A stretch of 64,000 bases of DNA, taken from assembly GCF_907163085.1 (NCBI RefSeq), contig NZ_CAJQTX010000009.1:310001-374000 (forward strand), in the 5' to 3' direction. This stretch comes from Candidatus Accumulibacter sp. ACC003 (GTDB lineage Bacteria > Pseudomonadota > Gammaproteobacteria > Burkholderiales > Rhodocyclaceae). The translations under genes were made by a program, and so were the position numbers. Below are positions 9,901-18,202 of this stretch, piece after piece. The stretch's first letter is position 1. Each line of letters starts with the position of its first letter. Below the pieces are notes generated by a model. That model saw nothing but the letters and a program-made list of their open reading frames with translations, did not search any database and was not told the DNA's origin.

Positions 9901-10502
9901 GCTACAGCCAACTGCTGCTCGAGAGTTATCACACGCTGCTCGATGCAGAGGGACGCCTGTTTCTCGACAATGTGCGCAAGGGGGTCGCGCAGATGAGCCG
10001 TCTCATCGAGGATCTCCTGACGTATTCGCGCATGGAACGGCACAGCGTGCATCGCCAGACGCTCGACCTGTCGCAGCAGGTGACGCTGGTCCTCGACGAC
10101 CGCCGCGCCGACATCGAGGCGAGCGGCACGATCGTCAAGGTGGAATTGCACGGGTTGAGCGCGCACGGCGACCCGGAGGGGCTGACGATGATCTTGCGCA
10201 ACCTGGTGGACAACGCGCTCAAGTTCGCCCGCCACAGTCAGCCGCCGACGCTGACGATCAGCGCCAACCAGACCGAGCAATCGGTCGTCCTCGCGTTCAG
10301 CGACAACGGTATCGGCTTCGACATGCAGTTTCACGATCGCATCTTCGAGATTTTCCAGCGCCTGCAGCGCGCCGAAGACTATTCCGGAACGGGTGTCGGG
10401 CTGGCCATCGTCGACAAGGCCGCGCAACGGATGGGCGGGCGAACCTGGGGCGAGAGCGCTCCCGGACACGGCGCCACCTTCTATCTCGAATTGCCGCGCT
10501 GA
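6924..10502 (+). CDS. SBP-domain multi-PAS sensor histidine kinase
   Basis: A 1192-residue sensor kinase overlapping the previous gene by ATGA. Order: a long hydrophobic N-terminus ending in a signal-peptide-like S-S-A-P-A-H-A-E-Q (about 40-63); a periplasmic family-3 solute-binding domain at about 65-290, as in BvgS/EvgS sensors, implying an amino-acid-like or other small ligand; a transmembrane helix at about 296-320; five PAS units starting near 335, 460, 590, 707 and 828; HisKA with His982 in [13 protein letters not shown]; and a HATPase domain with GTGVGLAIV near the end. The C-terminal half is closely similar to that of the upstream kinase, including the shared PAS beginning LDSVF-A-LPD-FFLMD. 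This points to tandem duplication with exchange of the sensor. Confidence 0.93.
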   Translation: MIARAKVLATASARFLCRRLLLAVAQLGTVARRGAAASLITALLLPALLTALLTISSAPAHAEQRTLRVGVGSNPPIAFKDSSGEMQGIAVDVLNDVAEKEGWQLQFVHDDWQALLGMLDRGEIDLQTGIAYTPERAERFQFTRQTLLSNWGVVYARPGSKIQSLLALQDKRVALVPGATHSDELSELVDKLGVRIVALAAEDYQQVLAMVAAGTADAGVVSRVFGTLHAATYELESTGVVFNPISVRYAAPRDADPAIVETLDRHLEALLARRDTAYYASLDRWLGNSRAASLPAWVAWTLIGSAGTLGLAVFFVFLLRRQVRRRTAALHDSEESFRATFEQAAVGIAQVAPDGSWLEVNQRLCDIVGYSREEMLQLSFQDITHPDDLAADLQLVGEALAATRQTYTLEKRYLHKSGAIVWVRLTVALLRGEDRAAKYFIAVIEDVTDRKLTEAALGESDERLRMFIDHAPAALAMFDRQMRYLSVSRRWLSDYGLADAKVVGRSHYEIFPEIAEAWKDVHRRAMAGEVVRAEEDHFERHDGSVQWLRWEVRPWHAADGAVGGIVIFTEDISARKLAEASARRGELLLDSVFQALPDLFFLMDADGTIRDYRARQDAELYVPPEAFLGRCLQDVLPAEIGSMVASKMAEIGECGGLATYDYELPIGDDLRHFEARLTRLPDDGPFLAVVRDITREHQSRLSLAISEARYRTLFEYAPDGIVIVDPAGYYADANPALGRMLGYTRAELIGLHASTIVVASEYPHVAPALDAIRAGADYHREWLLQRKDGSTFVADVIATTMPDGSPLAVIRDITAIKHAEASLREQEEFFRLIAENMGDMVTVVDLEGHRLYSSPAYRALFGEPADLPGSDAFASIHPDDRERVRRGFQQTIESGAGQRGSFRVVLADGSSRDIESQGGVIRDADDRVERVVVVSRDVTEHRQMVDEISQLNSELEERVRQRTDELAAANKALRTFTYSVSHDLKAPLRGIDGYSQLLLESYHTLLDAEGRLFLDNVRKGVAQMSRLIEDLLTYSRMERHSVHRQTLDLSQQVTLVLDDRRADIEASGTIVKVELHGLSAHGDPEGLTMILRNLVDNALKFARHSQPPTLTISANQTEQSVVLAFSDNGIGFDMQFHDRIFEIFQRLQRAEDYSGTGVGLAIVDKAAQRMGGRTWGESAPGHGATFYLELPR

Positions 10503-10834
10503 TGGCAGCGGCCGCTAGCGGCGGCGTTCGGCGATCGCGCCCGGAAAAGCTTGCGCCAGACAGGGTCGGGGCTGCCGCTCAGACGCGTGCTGTCGTCAAG
10601 GAATGCCCTGGCGCAGGCGAGCCAGGGTCGTCAGCGGGGTGTCCGTTCCCTTCGCCACTCCTTTACCGTACATTACGAAGGGGTGGATACGCGCTTGACC
10701 GAAACAAGCGCCAGTCTGGCCCCGGTGGCGGACTGGCGACGCTCGGCAAGGCAAGCTGGGGCATGGCAATCGGCGTCTGGGCAAAGCGCTCGTCGACCTT
10801 GGCGCCGACGTTCTATCTGGAGGTTTCCGCATGA
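10502..10834 (+). pseudogene. Relic of a third histidine kinase (C-terminal ATPase fragment)
   Basis: This open frame of 110 codons is not a normal protein for its first 70 codons. Its last 38 codons, however, align without gaps to the end of the preceding kinase. The relic has G-P-G-G-G-L-A-T-L-G-K-A where the kinase has [12 protein letters not shown], and it ends P-T-F-Y-L-E-V where the kinase ends A-T-F-Y-L-E-L. The DNA is clearly related too (TTCTATCTGGA against TTCTATCTCGA). I read it as the decayed 3-prime end of a third kinase copy, deleted upstream. Its stop overlaps the response-regulator start (ATGA), as the original kinase-regulator junction probably did. Whether the peptide is still translated is unknown. 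Confidence 0.6.
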
Positions 10835-11262
10835 ATGCTGTCGAGCTCAGCAGACCGATACTGTTGGTCGAGGACAATCCGGCCGACGTCGATTTGACGC
10901 TGCGCGCGTTTGCCAGACGGCGACTGGCCAATCCGGTGCACGTCGCGCGCGATGGCGAGGAGGCGGTCGCCTGGATTCCCCGATGGGAAGCAGGAGAAAC
11001 GCTGCCGCTGTTGATTCTGCTTGACCTCAAGCTGCCGCGAATCGACGGCCTGGAGGTGCTGGCTCGATTGAAGTCGCACGCGGTCAGCCGGAAAACCCCA
11101 GTGGTCGTTCTGACGACTTCGGAAGAAGACAAGGACATCGAGACGGCTTACAGCCTGGGTGCCAATTCGTACATCCTCAAACCCGTCGATTTTGTCAAAT
11201 TCATCGATGTCGCGGCGCAGGTCGAAATGTACTGGTGCCTGTTGAACACTCCGCCACGTTGA
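10831..11262 (+). CDS. Rcp1-like single-domain response regulator
   Basis: A 143-residue receiver domain with no output domain. The acidic pocket is V-E-D-N near the N-terminus, the phospho-acceptor is Asp65 in LLDLKLPRIDG, the conserved Thr/Ser is in V-V-L-T-T-S, and the lysine is in Y-I-L-K-P-V-D. The L-x-L-P-R-x-D-G-L-E-V-L pattern is typical of Rcp1-type regulators that serve phytochrome-like kinases. It has a GGAGG-type ribosome site and overlaps the kinase relic by ATGA. It likely receives phosphate from one or both upstream kinases and relays it to a partner such as the downstream cyclic-di-GMP protein. That link is inferred from order. Confidence 0.93.
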   Translation: MNAVELSRPILLVEDNPADVDLTLRAFARRRLANPVHVARDGEEAVAWIPRWEAGETLPLLILLDLKLPRIDGLEVLARLKSHAVSRKTPVVVLTTSEEDKDIETAYSLGANSYILKPVDFVKFIDVAAQVEMYWCLLNTPPR

Positions 11263-11282
11263 ACCGTGAAAGCGAGCCGCCG

Positions 11283-14200
11283 ATGAGTACCGCGCCCGAG
11301 CGTGTCCTGTATCTCGAAGATAGCGCGGTCGACGCCGACCTGGGGTGCCGCGCACTGGCCCGTGGCGCTCCCGACACGGTCGTCGAAATCGTCACCACCG
11401 TCGGCGCCGCCATCGAGCGCTTGCACGCTGGCACGCCGGCGATCGACGTGATTCTCGCGGACCTCAGGCTACCCGACGGCAGCGGCCTCGACCTGCTGGC
11501 ACACGTGCGTGCGCAAGGCCTGCCGCATGCCTTCGTCGTCCTCACCGGCTCCGGCGACGAGGCCTCGGCACTGGCCGCACTGCGGGCCGGAGCAGACGAC
11601 TATCTGGGCAAGCACGGCGACTACGCTGATCACCTGGCGCGCGTCCTGGCGGGCGCCCTTGATCGTTTCCGCAGCGATTGGAGACGCAAGGGGCGGCTTC
11701 TGCGCGTGCTCTACGCCGAACGCAACCGCTTCGACGTCGATCTGACGCTTCGCTATTTCGCCGAGCACGCACCGCTGTTCCGGATCGACGTCGTAGCCGA
11801 CGGTGAGGAGGTGCTCAAACGCCTGCCACAACACGCCGAGGAAGCGCAGGACTATGACCTGCTGATGCTCGATTACCAACTACCGGTACGGAACGCGCTG
11901 GAAGTGGCCAAGACGGTGCGCGATCAGCGCGGCCTCGACCTGCCGATCGTGCTGGTGACCGGCCACGGTGACCAGGACGTCGTCGCCGCGTCCTTGCGGC
12001 TTGGCCTCGAAGACTACGTCGTCAAGAAGAGCGGCTACATCGAGAGGCTTCCAACGATCCTCGAAAACGCGCTCAGGCTGGCCGAGCTGCGGCGTGAGCA
12101 GTCGCGCCTGCGCCAGAGCACGACGCGTTTGACGTCTCTCCTATCGGCCAGTCCGACGATCCTCTACGCCCTGCGCGTGGACGGCGAAGAACTGTCGCCG
12201 ACGTGGGTCAGCGATAACATCGCCCGCGTAATGGGCTACACGCCTGCTGACTGCCTGGCGCCGGAGTGGTGGCACACGCACCTGCACGCCGACGATCGGG
12301 CGCGCGTGTTCGACGCCCGGAGCGATCTGCTGCGCCGCGGATCGCTGACGCACGAGTACCGTTTCAGCGATGCCAGGGGCGCTGTCCGCTGGCTGCGCGA
12401 CGACATGCGGGTGATTAACGATCGCCGCGGCAAGCCGAGTGAAGTGATCGGCAGCTGGAGCGACCTGACGGCCGAGCGCGAGTTTACCGAACGCCAACGC
12501 TTGTATGCCGCCGCCCTGGAAAGTACCCGCGACGGCGTCGTCATCACCGACCTGACGGGCGCGATCATCAGTGTCAACGCGGCGTTCACCGAGATCACGG
12601 GTTATGCGGCGGCGGACGTGATCGGCCAGAACCCGCGTCTCCTGCAATCCGGACGACACGACCGCGCGTACTTCCAGGCGATGTGGGGCAGCCTGCTGCA
12701 GAGCGGTCATTGGCAGGGAGAAATGTGGAACCGCCGCGCCGACGGCGAAATCTATCCGCAGTGGGCGACGCTGAACGTCGTCCACGATGAAGCCGGCTAC
12801 CCGTCGCACTACGTCGCCGTATTCACCGACCTCACCAGCCTCAAGCGCAGCGAACAACAGGTCGAGCGTTTGGCACACTACGATCCCTTGACGGCGCTGC
12901 CGAATCGCCTGCTGTTGCGCTCGCTGCTGCAGTACGCGCTTGACCGCGCGCAGCGGGAAGGCTGCCAGGCGGCGGTGTTGATCATCAACCTGGACCAGTT
13001 CAAGAGCGTCAACGAGAGCCTGGGTCACACCCTCGGCGATGAATTGTTGCGGGCCGTGGCCACTCGCCTGCAGGGGAGTTTGCGCCAGGGAGACAGCTTC
13101 GGACGCCTGGCGGCCGACGAGTTCGCCGCCGTACTGGAAGGCACACACGCTGCCGAAAATGCCGAAACCACCGCCCGTGACCTGCTGGCCACGCTCACCG
13201 CGCCCTTCGTCCTGAGCGACGGCCACGAAGCCTATGTGCGTGCCAGCGTCGGCGTCAGCGTCTTTCCACAGGACGGTGCGACGGCCAACGACATGCTGCG
13301 CTGCGCTGCTGCAGCGACGCACCGCGCCAAGGATCGCGGCGGCAATCAGTGCGCCGTGTACACCGGCGAGCTCGGCAAGGGTGCGCTCGAACGACTGGAG
13401 ATGGAAAATGCCCTGCGCCGCGTGCTGAGCCAGGGCGAGTTGCGGCTTCATTACCAGCCGAAAGTGGATCTTGCCAGCGGCCGCATCGTCGGCGCCGAAG
13501 CGCTGTTGCGCTGGCAGCGACCCGATGTTGGCCTGGTGCCGCCTGGCGACTTCATTCCCTTGGCCGAGAGAAGCGGCTTGATCGTCCCGATCGGCGCCTG
13601 GGTGATCGACGAGGCGTGTCGTCAGATCCGCGCCTGGATCGACGCCGGCCTGCCGGCCGTCAAAGTAGCCGTGAACGTCTCGGCCGGCCAGTTCGCCAGC
13701 GGCGACCTGGAGTCGGTACTCAGCGCTGCGCTGAGCCGCCATGCCGTCGATCCGGGAATGCTCGCGCTTGAACTGACCGAGAGCATGCTGATGGCCGCAC
13801 CCGAGCAGGACATCGAGCGACTGCAGCGCCTGCGAGCGCTGGGGTTGGGCTTGTCGCTGGATGATTTCGGTACCGGCTATTCCAGCCTCAGCTATCTGAG
13901 TCGCTTCCCGGTCGACGAACTCAAGATCGACCGCGCTTTGGTCAAGGACATCGTGACCGATACCAAGGCCGCCGCTATCGCCACCTCGGTGATCGCCCTG
14001 GCGCATCGCATGCAACTGAAAGTGGTTGCCGAAGGCGTCGAAACCGAGGCCCAACTGGGTTATCTGAGACAGTACCGCTGCGACCAGATGCAGGGCTATC
14101 TGTTCAGCAAGCCCGTTCCGGCCGACGATTTCGCTGCTCTGATCGGTGCCGGCAAAGCGCTGGCGCTTGCCAATACGCCGACTGACCTGCGCACCTTGCT

Positions 14201-14591
14201 GGTGGTCGACGACGAAGCCAACATCCTGGCGGCGATCCGCCGGGTGCTGCGCGGGCAGGGCTACCGCGTGCTGACCGCCGAGAGCGCCCAGGAGGCGCTG
14301 GTGTTAATGGCCAGCGACTCTGTGCAGGTGATCCTTTCCGACCAGCGGATGCCGCAGATGAGCGGCACGGAGTTCCTTGGCCGGGTCAAGCTTCTGCATC
14401 CGGACACCGTGCGGCTGGTGATTTCGGGATACACGCAGCTCGACTCGATCATCGATGCCGTCAATAAGGGCGCGATCTACAGGTTCCTGACCAAGCCGTG
14501 GGACGATAATCAATTGCGCGAGCACATCCGCGACGCTTTCGCGTACTACGAAGCGATTGTCAAACCGCGAATCGCCAGCGACCGAAATTGA
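11283..14591 (+). CDS. Three-receiver PAS-GGDEF-EAL signalling protein
   Basis: 1102 residues from the ATG at 11283; an in-frame ATG at 11235 would overlap the previous gene and looks less likely. Order: receiver 1 (Asp60), receiver 2 (Asp197), PAS units from about 283 and 406, GGDEF domain about 533-690, EAL domain about 706-950, and a C-terminal receiver (Asp1020 in S-D-Q-R-M-P, as in RpfG-type proteins). The diguanylate cyclase signature reads AADEF, so cyclase activity is doubtful. The EAL domain looks complete: E-A-L-L-R-W, E-L-T-E-S, D-D-F-G-T-G-Y-S-S-L, L-K-I-D, and A-E-G-V-E-T. It probably degrades cyclic-di-GMP under multiple phosphorylation inputs, acting as the output of the kinases at 3814-10502. 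Receivers at both ends are unusual. Confidence 0.92.
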   Translation: MSTAPERVLYLEDSAVDADLGCRALARGAPDTVVEIVTTVGAAIERLHAGTPAIDVILADLRLPDGSGLDLLAHVRAQGLPHAFVVLTGSGDEASALAALRAGADDYLGKHGDYADHLARVLAGALDRFRSDWRRKGRLLRVLYAERNRFDVDLTLRYFAEHAPLFRIDVVADGEEVLKRLPQHAEEAQDYDLLMLDYQLPVRNALEVAKTVRDQRGLDLPIVLVTGHGDQDVVAASLRLGLEDYVVKKSGYIERLPTILENALRLAELRREQSRLRQSTTRLTSLLSASPTILYALRVDGEELSPTWVSDNIARVMGYTPADCLAPEWWHTHLHADDRARVFDARSDLLRRGSLTHEYRFSDARGAVRWLRDDMRVINDRRGKPSEVIGSWSDLTAEREFTERQRLYAAALESTRDGVVITDLTGAIISVNAAFTEITGYAAADVIGQNPRLLQSGRHDRAYFQAMWGSLLQSGHWQGEMWNRRADGEIYPQWATLNVVHDEAGYPSHYVAVFTDLTSLKRSEQQVERLAHYDPLTALPNRLLLRSLLQYALDRAQREGCQAAVLIINLDQFKSVNESLGHTLGDELLRAVATRLQGSLRQGDSFGRLAADEFAAVLEGTHAAENAETTARDLLATLTAPFVLSDGHEAYVRASVGVSVFPQDGATANDMLRCAAAATHRAKDRGGNQCAVYTGELGKGALERLEMENALRRVLSQGELRLHYQPKVDLASGRIVGAEALLRWQRPDVGLVPPGDFIPLAERSGLIVPIGAWVIDEACRQIRAWIDAGLPAVKVAVNVSAGQFASGDLESVLSAALSRHAVDPGMLALELTESMLMAAPEQDIERLQRLRALGLGLSLDDFGTGYSSLSYLSRFPVDELKIDRALVKDIVTDTKAAAIATSVIALAHRMQLKVVAEGVETEAQLGYLRQYRCDQMQGYLFSKPVPADDFAALIGAGKALALANTPTDLRTLLVVDDEANILAAIRRVLRGQGYRVLTAESAQEALVLMASDSVQVILSDQRMPQMSGTEFLGRVKLLHPDTVRLVISGYTQLDSIIDAVNKGAIYRFLTKPWDDNQLREHIRDAFAYYEAIVKPRIASDRN

Positions 14592-14660
14592 GCGGCGGCA
14601 AACGAGCACCGCCTGCCGGCAGCAAGGCCGGTGACTGCGCACACCTGACGGGAGGACGAG

Positions 14661-16100
14661 ATGGTGGTAGAGCACCGAGCAGCACATGGCAGTAAGCCTG
14701 CGCCAACGAGCACGCCGAAAAAACGCCGAGCATTGCCGGGATTGCTGTCCCTGGCTTTGATTGCCACGACGGTTCTGGCGGTCATCTGGGGGGCTCTGGA
14801 GCATTTCGAGTACCCGCCACGCCTGGCAGGTCCATACGTCGAACGACGTTCGCTCGGACATAACGCGCTTATCAAGTCGATTGGCGCGACGACGCAAACT
14901 CTATTGATGAAAGCCGACCGTGGTGAACCCGTCGCTCATTCGGCTTATCCGGCTTGGGCCGGGGCGCGTGCCGACAGTCGACCGCTCGCCAGCGGAGCAA
15001 GATCGCCTGCTGAACGCGATGTCATGGTCGGATCAAACCGGGAACTCACGCACGCCATCGACACCGCCGAGCCGGGCGACGTCATCACCATTGCCCCGGG
15101 AACGTACCGAATCAAGGGCTCCAATAGCATTCAGGTGCGTCGTCCCGGCCGCCCGGACGCACCCATCAGCGTTCGCGCGGCAGCTCCCGGCGCCGTGACG
15201 CTCGAGCTCGAAATGCTGGAAGGCTTTCATGTGCATGCGCCGTACTGGCTATTCGAGAATCTGACGATCATTGGCGTGTGCAAAAACCACTCCGCGTGCG
15301 AACACGCCTTCCACGTGGTCGGCGAAGGTCACCATTTCGTCGCACGCAACAACACGATCATCGACTTCAATGCTCATTTCAAGGTCAACGGCGCCCACGC
15401 TCATTTCCCGGATCACGGCCGGATCGAATGGAATAGTCTGGTCAACAGCAGCCCCCGGTCGACCGACAACCCGGTCACCGTAATCGACATCGTAGCGGCC
15501 AGCGACTGGTCGATTACCGACAATCTAATCGCCGATTTCATCAAGGACGGGGGCGACCAGACGAGTTACGGAGTTTTTGCCAAGGGAGCAGGCGAGCGAA
15601 CCCGGATGGAACGTAACGTCGTATTGTGCGAATTTCGCTTTGCTGGACGCCAAGGGCGACGCGTCGGGATGTCGTTTGGCGGTGGCGGCAGCAATTCCAG
15701 CGCCTGCCGGGATGGGCGTTGTATTGTCGAGCAGGCTGGCGGCGTGATGGACGCCAACTTGATCGCCTATTGCGCTGACCAGGGGATCTATCTCAACAAG
15801 GCGGCGACGAGCACGATCACCCACAATAGCCTGATCGATACCGGGGGAATCAATGTCCGTTTCCCGGAGTCCAGCGCCGACGTCAGCGGCAACCTCGTCG
15901 ACGGCGTGATCGTTGCACGCGATGGCGGTCTGCTGCGCGCCGAAGACAATATCGTGACGGCCAACGCCTGGCTTTACCTCGGTCGGCATCCGGTACGCGA
16001 TCTCATGGCAAACTGGGCCGCGCTTGACCTCGCCTGGCAGACCGAGCCACCGCGACGATCGCACGCTGCGGGCAGCAAACAGGATCTCTGTGGAACGTAG
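14661..16100 (+). CDS. Membrane-anchored or secreted right-handed beta-helix protein
   Basis: 479 residues from the ATG at 14661 behind GGGAGGACGAG. A hydrophobic segment at about 27-45 acts as a signal anchor. From about residue 125 the pattern is that of parallel beta-helix proteins: an N-terminal region with D-V-I-T-I-A-P-G-T-Y-R-I, resembling chondroitinase-B/polysaccharide lyase family 6, then repeated short coils with N-T-I-I-D, D-N-L-I and N-S-L-I-D-T-G. Such proteins usually bind or cleave acidic polysaccharides at the cell surface. I cannot identify the catalytic Lys/Arg pair, so lyase activity is unproven. It is followed by a GtrA/GtrB pair, which would fit a cell-surface glycan setting. 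Confidence 0.75.
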   Translation: MVVEHRAAHGSKPAPTSTPKKRRALPGLLSLALIATTVLAVIWGALEHFEYPPRLAGPYVERRSLGHNALIKSIGATTQTLLMKADRGEPVAHSAYPAWAGARADSRPLASGARSPAERDVMVGSNRELTHAIDTAEPGDVITIAPGTYRIKGSNSIQVRRPGRPDAPISVRAAAPGAVTLELEMLEGFHVHAPYWLFENLTIIGVCKNHSACEHAFHVVGEGHHFVARNNTIIDFNAHFKVNGAHAHFPDHGRIEWNSLVNSSPRSTDNPVTVIDIVAASDWSITDNLIADFIKDGGDQTSYGVFAKGAGERTRMERNVVLCEFRFAGRQGRRVGMSFGGGGSNSSACRDGRCIVEQAGGVMDANLIAYCADQGIYLNKAATSTITHNSLIDTGGINVRFPESSADVSGNLVDGVIVARDGGLLRAEDNIVTANAWLYLGRHPVRDLMANWAALDLAWQTEPPRRSHAAGSKQDLCGT

Positions 16101-16411
16101 CGCAGTGCCACGCCAGCATACGGAGCAATCGAAGACTTCTTGCGCTGTTCCGACAGACCAGGATCTGGCGCAGCGTTGACCACACTCGCTGACGCCAGTC
16201 GGTCGGACGGCCACCGAATACTCTGGCAGCAGGCGCGGCCACCTTTTCAGCATGAGCAGCAGGGAATCGATCCGGCGTGCCCGGTAGTTCCCAGGCAGAG
16301 CGAGCAGAGGCTGCTAGAATTCGCCCCCCGATGCGCTTCGGTGAACTTGGCAATTGTCCGCGGAGCGAGCTCGCAACCGCGCCAAACGCACGGATCTTCC
16401 GATCGGCCGCC
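16101..16411. other. Intergenic region, no gene recognised
   Basis: 311 bases between the beta-helix gene and gtrA. In-frame sequence upstream of the gtrA ATG is charged and looks non-coding. A TGCTAGAAT stretch at 16312-16320 resembles an extended -10 element, but I see no matching -35. Nothing else stands out. Confidence 0.35.
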
Positions 16412-16801
16412 ATGAAACCACTGTTGCGACAACTCGCCTACTTCGTCGCCGTCGGCGGCGCCGCGTCGGCGACGCATTGGCTGACAACGGTCGTCTGTAT
16501 TGCCGCGTTCGACGTCCTTCCCTACCTGGCCAACTTTTTCGGCTGGTCGGTCGCCGTGCTGGTTTCCTTCTGCGGACACTATTTCCTGACCTTTCGTTAC
16601 CAGACGAAATCACTGGGGCCGGCGATCAGACGCTTCTTCACCGTCTCGCTGGGGGGCTTCGTGATCAACGAACTGGCCTTCGTCTATCTTCTCGATTCGA
16701 GCGGCATCGCGTATTACTGGCTGCTGGCAATCATCCTGGTGGCCGTTGCCGTGCTGACTTTCGTCCTCAGTCGCTACTGGGCGTTTCAGCACCGAAGCTG
16801 A
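16412..16801 (+). CDS. GtrA-like membrane protein
   Basis: 129 residues with four predicted transmembrane helices, the size and topology of the GtrA/DPMS1 family. Features include a basic N-terminus M-K-P-L-L-R-Q, a second helix containing the F-G-W-S-V-A-V-L-V-S-F motif followed by H-Y-F-L-T-F-R-Y, and the final S-R-Y-W-A-F. GtrA proteins are thought to flip polyprenyl-linked sugars across the inner membrane, or to anchor the partner transferase. A GtrB-type glycosyltransferase follows 165 bases downstream. The ATG at 16412 has no obvious ribosome site, but it is the only start consistent with the family length. Confidence 0.85.
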   Translation: MKPLLRQLAYFVAVGGAASATHWLTTVVCIAAFDVLPYLANFFGWSVAVLVSFCGHYFLTFRYQTKSLGPAIRRFFTVSLGGFVINELAFVYLLDSSGIAYYWLLAIILVAVAVLTFVLSRYWAFQHRS

Positions 16802-16965
16802 ACGGTCAGCGCCACCCCGTCGACGATGGGCAAGCGAGCTGGACGATTTTCGCTGGCGCCGCGCAGGCGGCTAGCGCTATCCTCTTGACCTTCCCCTGAC
16901 CTCGAGGCCGTCATCGTGCCCAAGCAAGCCCCTACTCTTCCGCCAAACGTCCGGCACGGACGCCG

Positions 16966-18018
16966 ATGAAAGCCGCCGCCGACGCCGGCCGCACAGCCGC
17001 CGAAGCCACCGCCGAGCGGGTCAGGCTCAGCCCCAGGCCCGAGAACTCGTTGCCGACAATTTCAGTGGTCGCGCCGGCGTACGACGAAGAGGCGGTGATC
17101 GGCGAGTTTTATCGCCGCGTCACCGAGACGCTGAGCGCCATTGGCGCGCCCTACGAAATCGTCCTGGTCAATGACGGCAGCAAGGACATGACACTGCCAC
17201 TGATGCACGCCATGCGCGCCAGCGATCCGCGCGTCACGGTCGTCGATCTGTCGCGGAACTTCGGCAAGGAACTGGCGCTGTCCGCGGGGCTGGACCATAC
17301 CAGCGGCGACGTCGTGGTGGTGCTCGACGCCGACCTCCAGGATCCTCCCGAGTTGATTCCCGAGTTGCTCGCCGGCTGGCGCCAGGGCTATGACGTCGTC
17401 TATGGCGTGCGCAGCCATCGTGAAGGCGAAAGCTGGATGAAGAAGACGACGGCGCAGCTCTTCTACCGCTTCATACGCCGCGTCAGCCGCGTCGACATCC
17501 CGCAAAACACCGGTGACTTCCGCCTGATGACCCGGCGCGTCGTGCACGAACTCAGCGGCCTTCGCGAGCAGCACCGATTCATGAAAGGGCTGTTTGCCTG
17601 GGTCGGTTTTCCGGCCAAGCCGATGCTCTACCGCCGCCAGCCACGACTCGCCGGCCAGAGCAAATGGAGCTACTGGCACCTGTGGAACCTGGCCCTGGAG
17701 GGAATCACCTCATTTACCATCGGGCCGCTGAAGATCGCTACTTACCTGGGGCTATCGGTCGCCGTTCTGTCGCTTCTGTACGCGGCGGTGGTGATCTGGA
17801 AGACCTTGATGTACGGTGACGCGGTCAGGGGCTACCCGTCGCTGATGGCTGTCGTGCTGTTCCTGGGTGGCGTCCAGTTGATCTCGGTCGGCGTCCTTGG
17901 CGAATACATCGGCCGGATCTTCGACGAGGTGAAGCAGCGCCCGCTGTACCTGGTCAACCATGTTCTCCCGTCGCAACTTCGCGAGCCGGCGAGCGACCCA
18001 CCGAGCGACAGCAGCTGA
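16966..18018 (+). CDS. GtrB-like polyprenyl-phosphate glycosyltransferase (GT2)
   Basis: 350 residues. A GT-A family 2 catalytic domain at about 30-250 has S-V-V-A-P-A-Y-D-E-E, I-V-L-V-N-D-G-S-K-D, the metal-binding V-L-D-A-D-L-Q-D-P-P, and Q-N-T-G-D-F-R-L-M. Two C-terminal transmembrane helices at about 250-315 match the GtrB/ArnC/DPM1 architecture. These enzymes move a sugar from UDP or dTDP onto polyprenyl phosphate at the cytoplasmic face. Together with the GtrA protein just upstream it would supply a lipid-linked sugar for periplasmic or surface decoration. The N-terminal 30 residues are outside the domain, so an alternative internal start is possible. Confidence 0.9.
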   Translation: MKAAADAGRTAAEATAERVRLSPRPENSLPTISVVAPAYDEEAVIGEFYRRVTETLSAIGAPYEIVLVNDGSKDMTLPLMHAMRASDPRVTVVDLSRNFGKELALSAGLDHTSGDVVVVLDADLQDPPELIPELLAGWRQGYDVVYGVRSHREGESWMKKTTAQLFYRFIRRVSRVDIPQNTGDFRLMTRRVVHELSGLREQHRFMKGLFAWVGFPAKPMLYRRQPRLAGQSKWSYWHLWNLALEGITSFTIGPLKIATYLGLSVAVLSLLYAAVVIWKTLMYGDAVRGYPSLMAVVLFLGGVQLISVGVLGEYIGRIFDEVKQRPLYLVNHVLPSQLREPASDPPSDSS

Positions 18019-18108
18019 CGGTCGCCGACGCGCCTCGCCGCCGACCTGCCGGCGCTGCTAACGTTCATGACATGTCGAGATACCCCAGATCATGAAAGTA
18101 ATGACCGC

Positions 18109-18151
18109 TCCCCTCTTCCCCTGGCCCTTCTCCCGCAAGGGGAGACGGGAG
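18109..18151. repeat. GC-rich stem-loop resembling REP-type element
   Basis: CTCCCCTCTTCCCCT pairs with AGGGGAGACGGGAG across a loop CGGCCCTTCTCCCGCA-like spacer, giving a stem of about 13 pairs with one mismatch and one wobble. Short C-rich/G-rich hairpins of this type with a TCTCCCGCAAGGGGAG core are dispersed repeats in many betaproteobacterial and xanthomonad genomes. It lies between the converging gtrB-like and btuF-like genes and may help end transcription. Only one copy is in the window. Confidence 0.5.
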
Positions 18152-18158
18152 TTTCGAG

Positions 18159-18174
18159 AGTCGCGTACGCGACT
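18159..18174. repeat. Perfect 16-bp palindrome
   Basis: AGTCGCGTACGCGACT is its own reverse complement, directly after the C-rich hairpin and 29 bases from the end of the btuF-like gene. It is probably part of the same intergenic repeat or terminator structure. A protein site is possible but unsupported. Confidence 0.5.
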
Positions 18175-18202
18175 TTCACATTAACTGCTGCCGTCCCGGT
18201 GC

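Noticed and set aside
12141-14054. 637-codon minus-strand frame inside the GGDEF/EAL gene
   Set aside because: Antisense shadow; the plus strand has intact EAL motifs.
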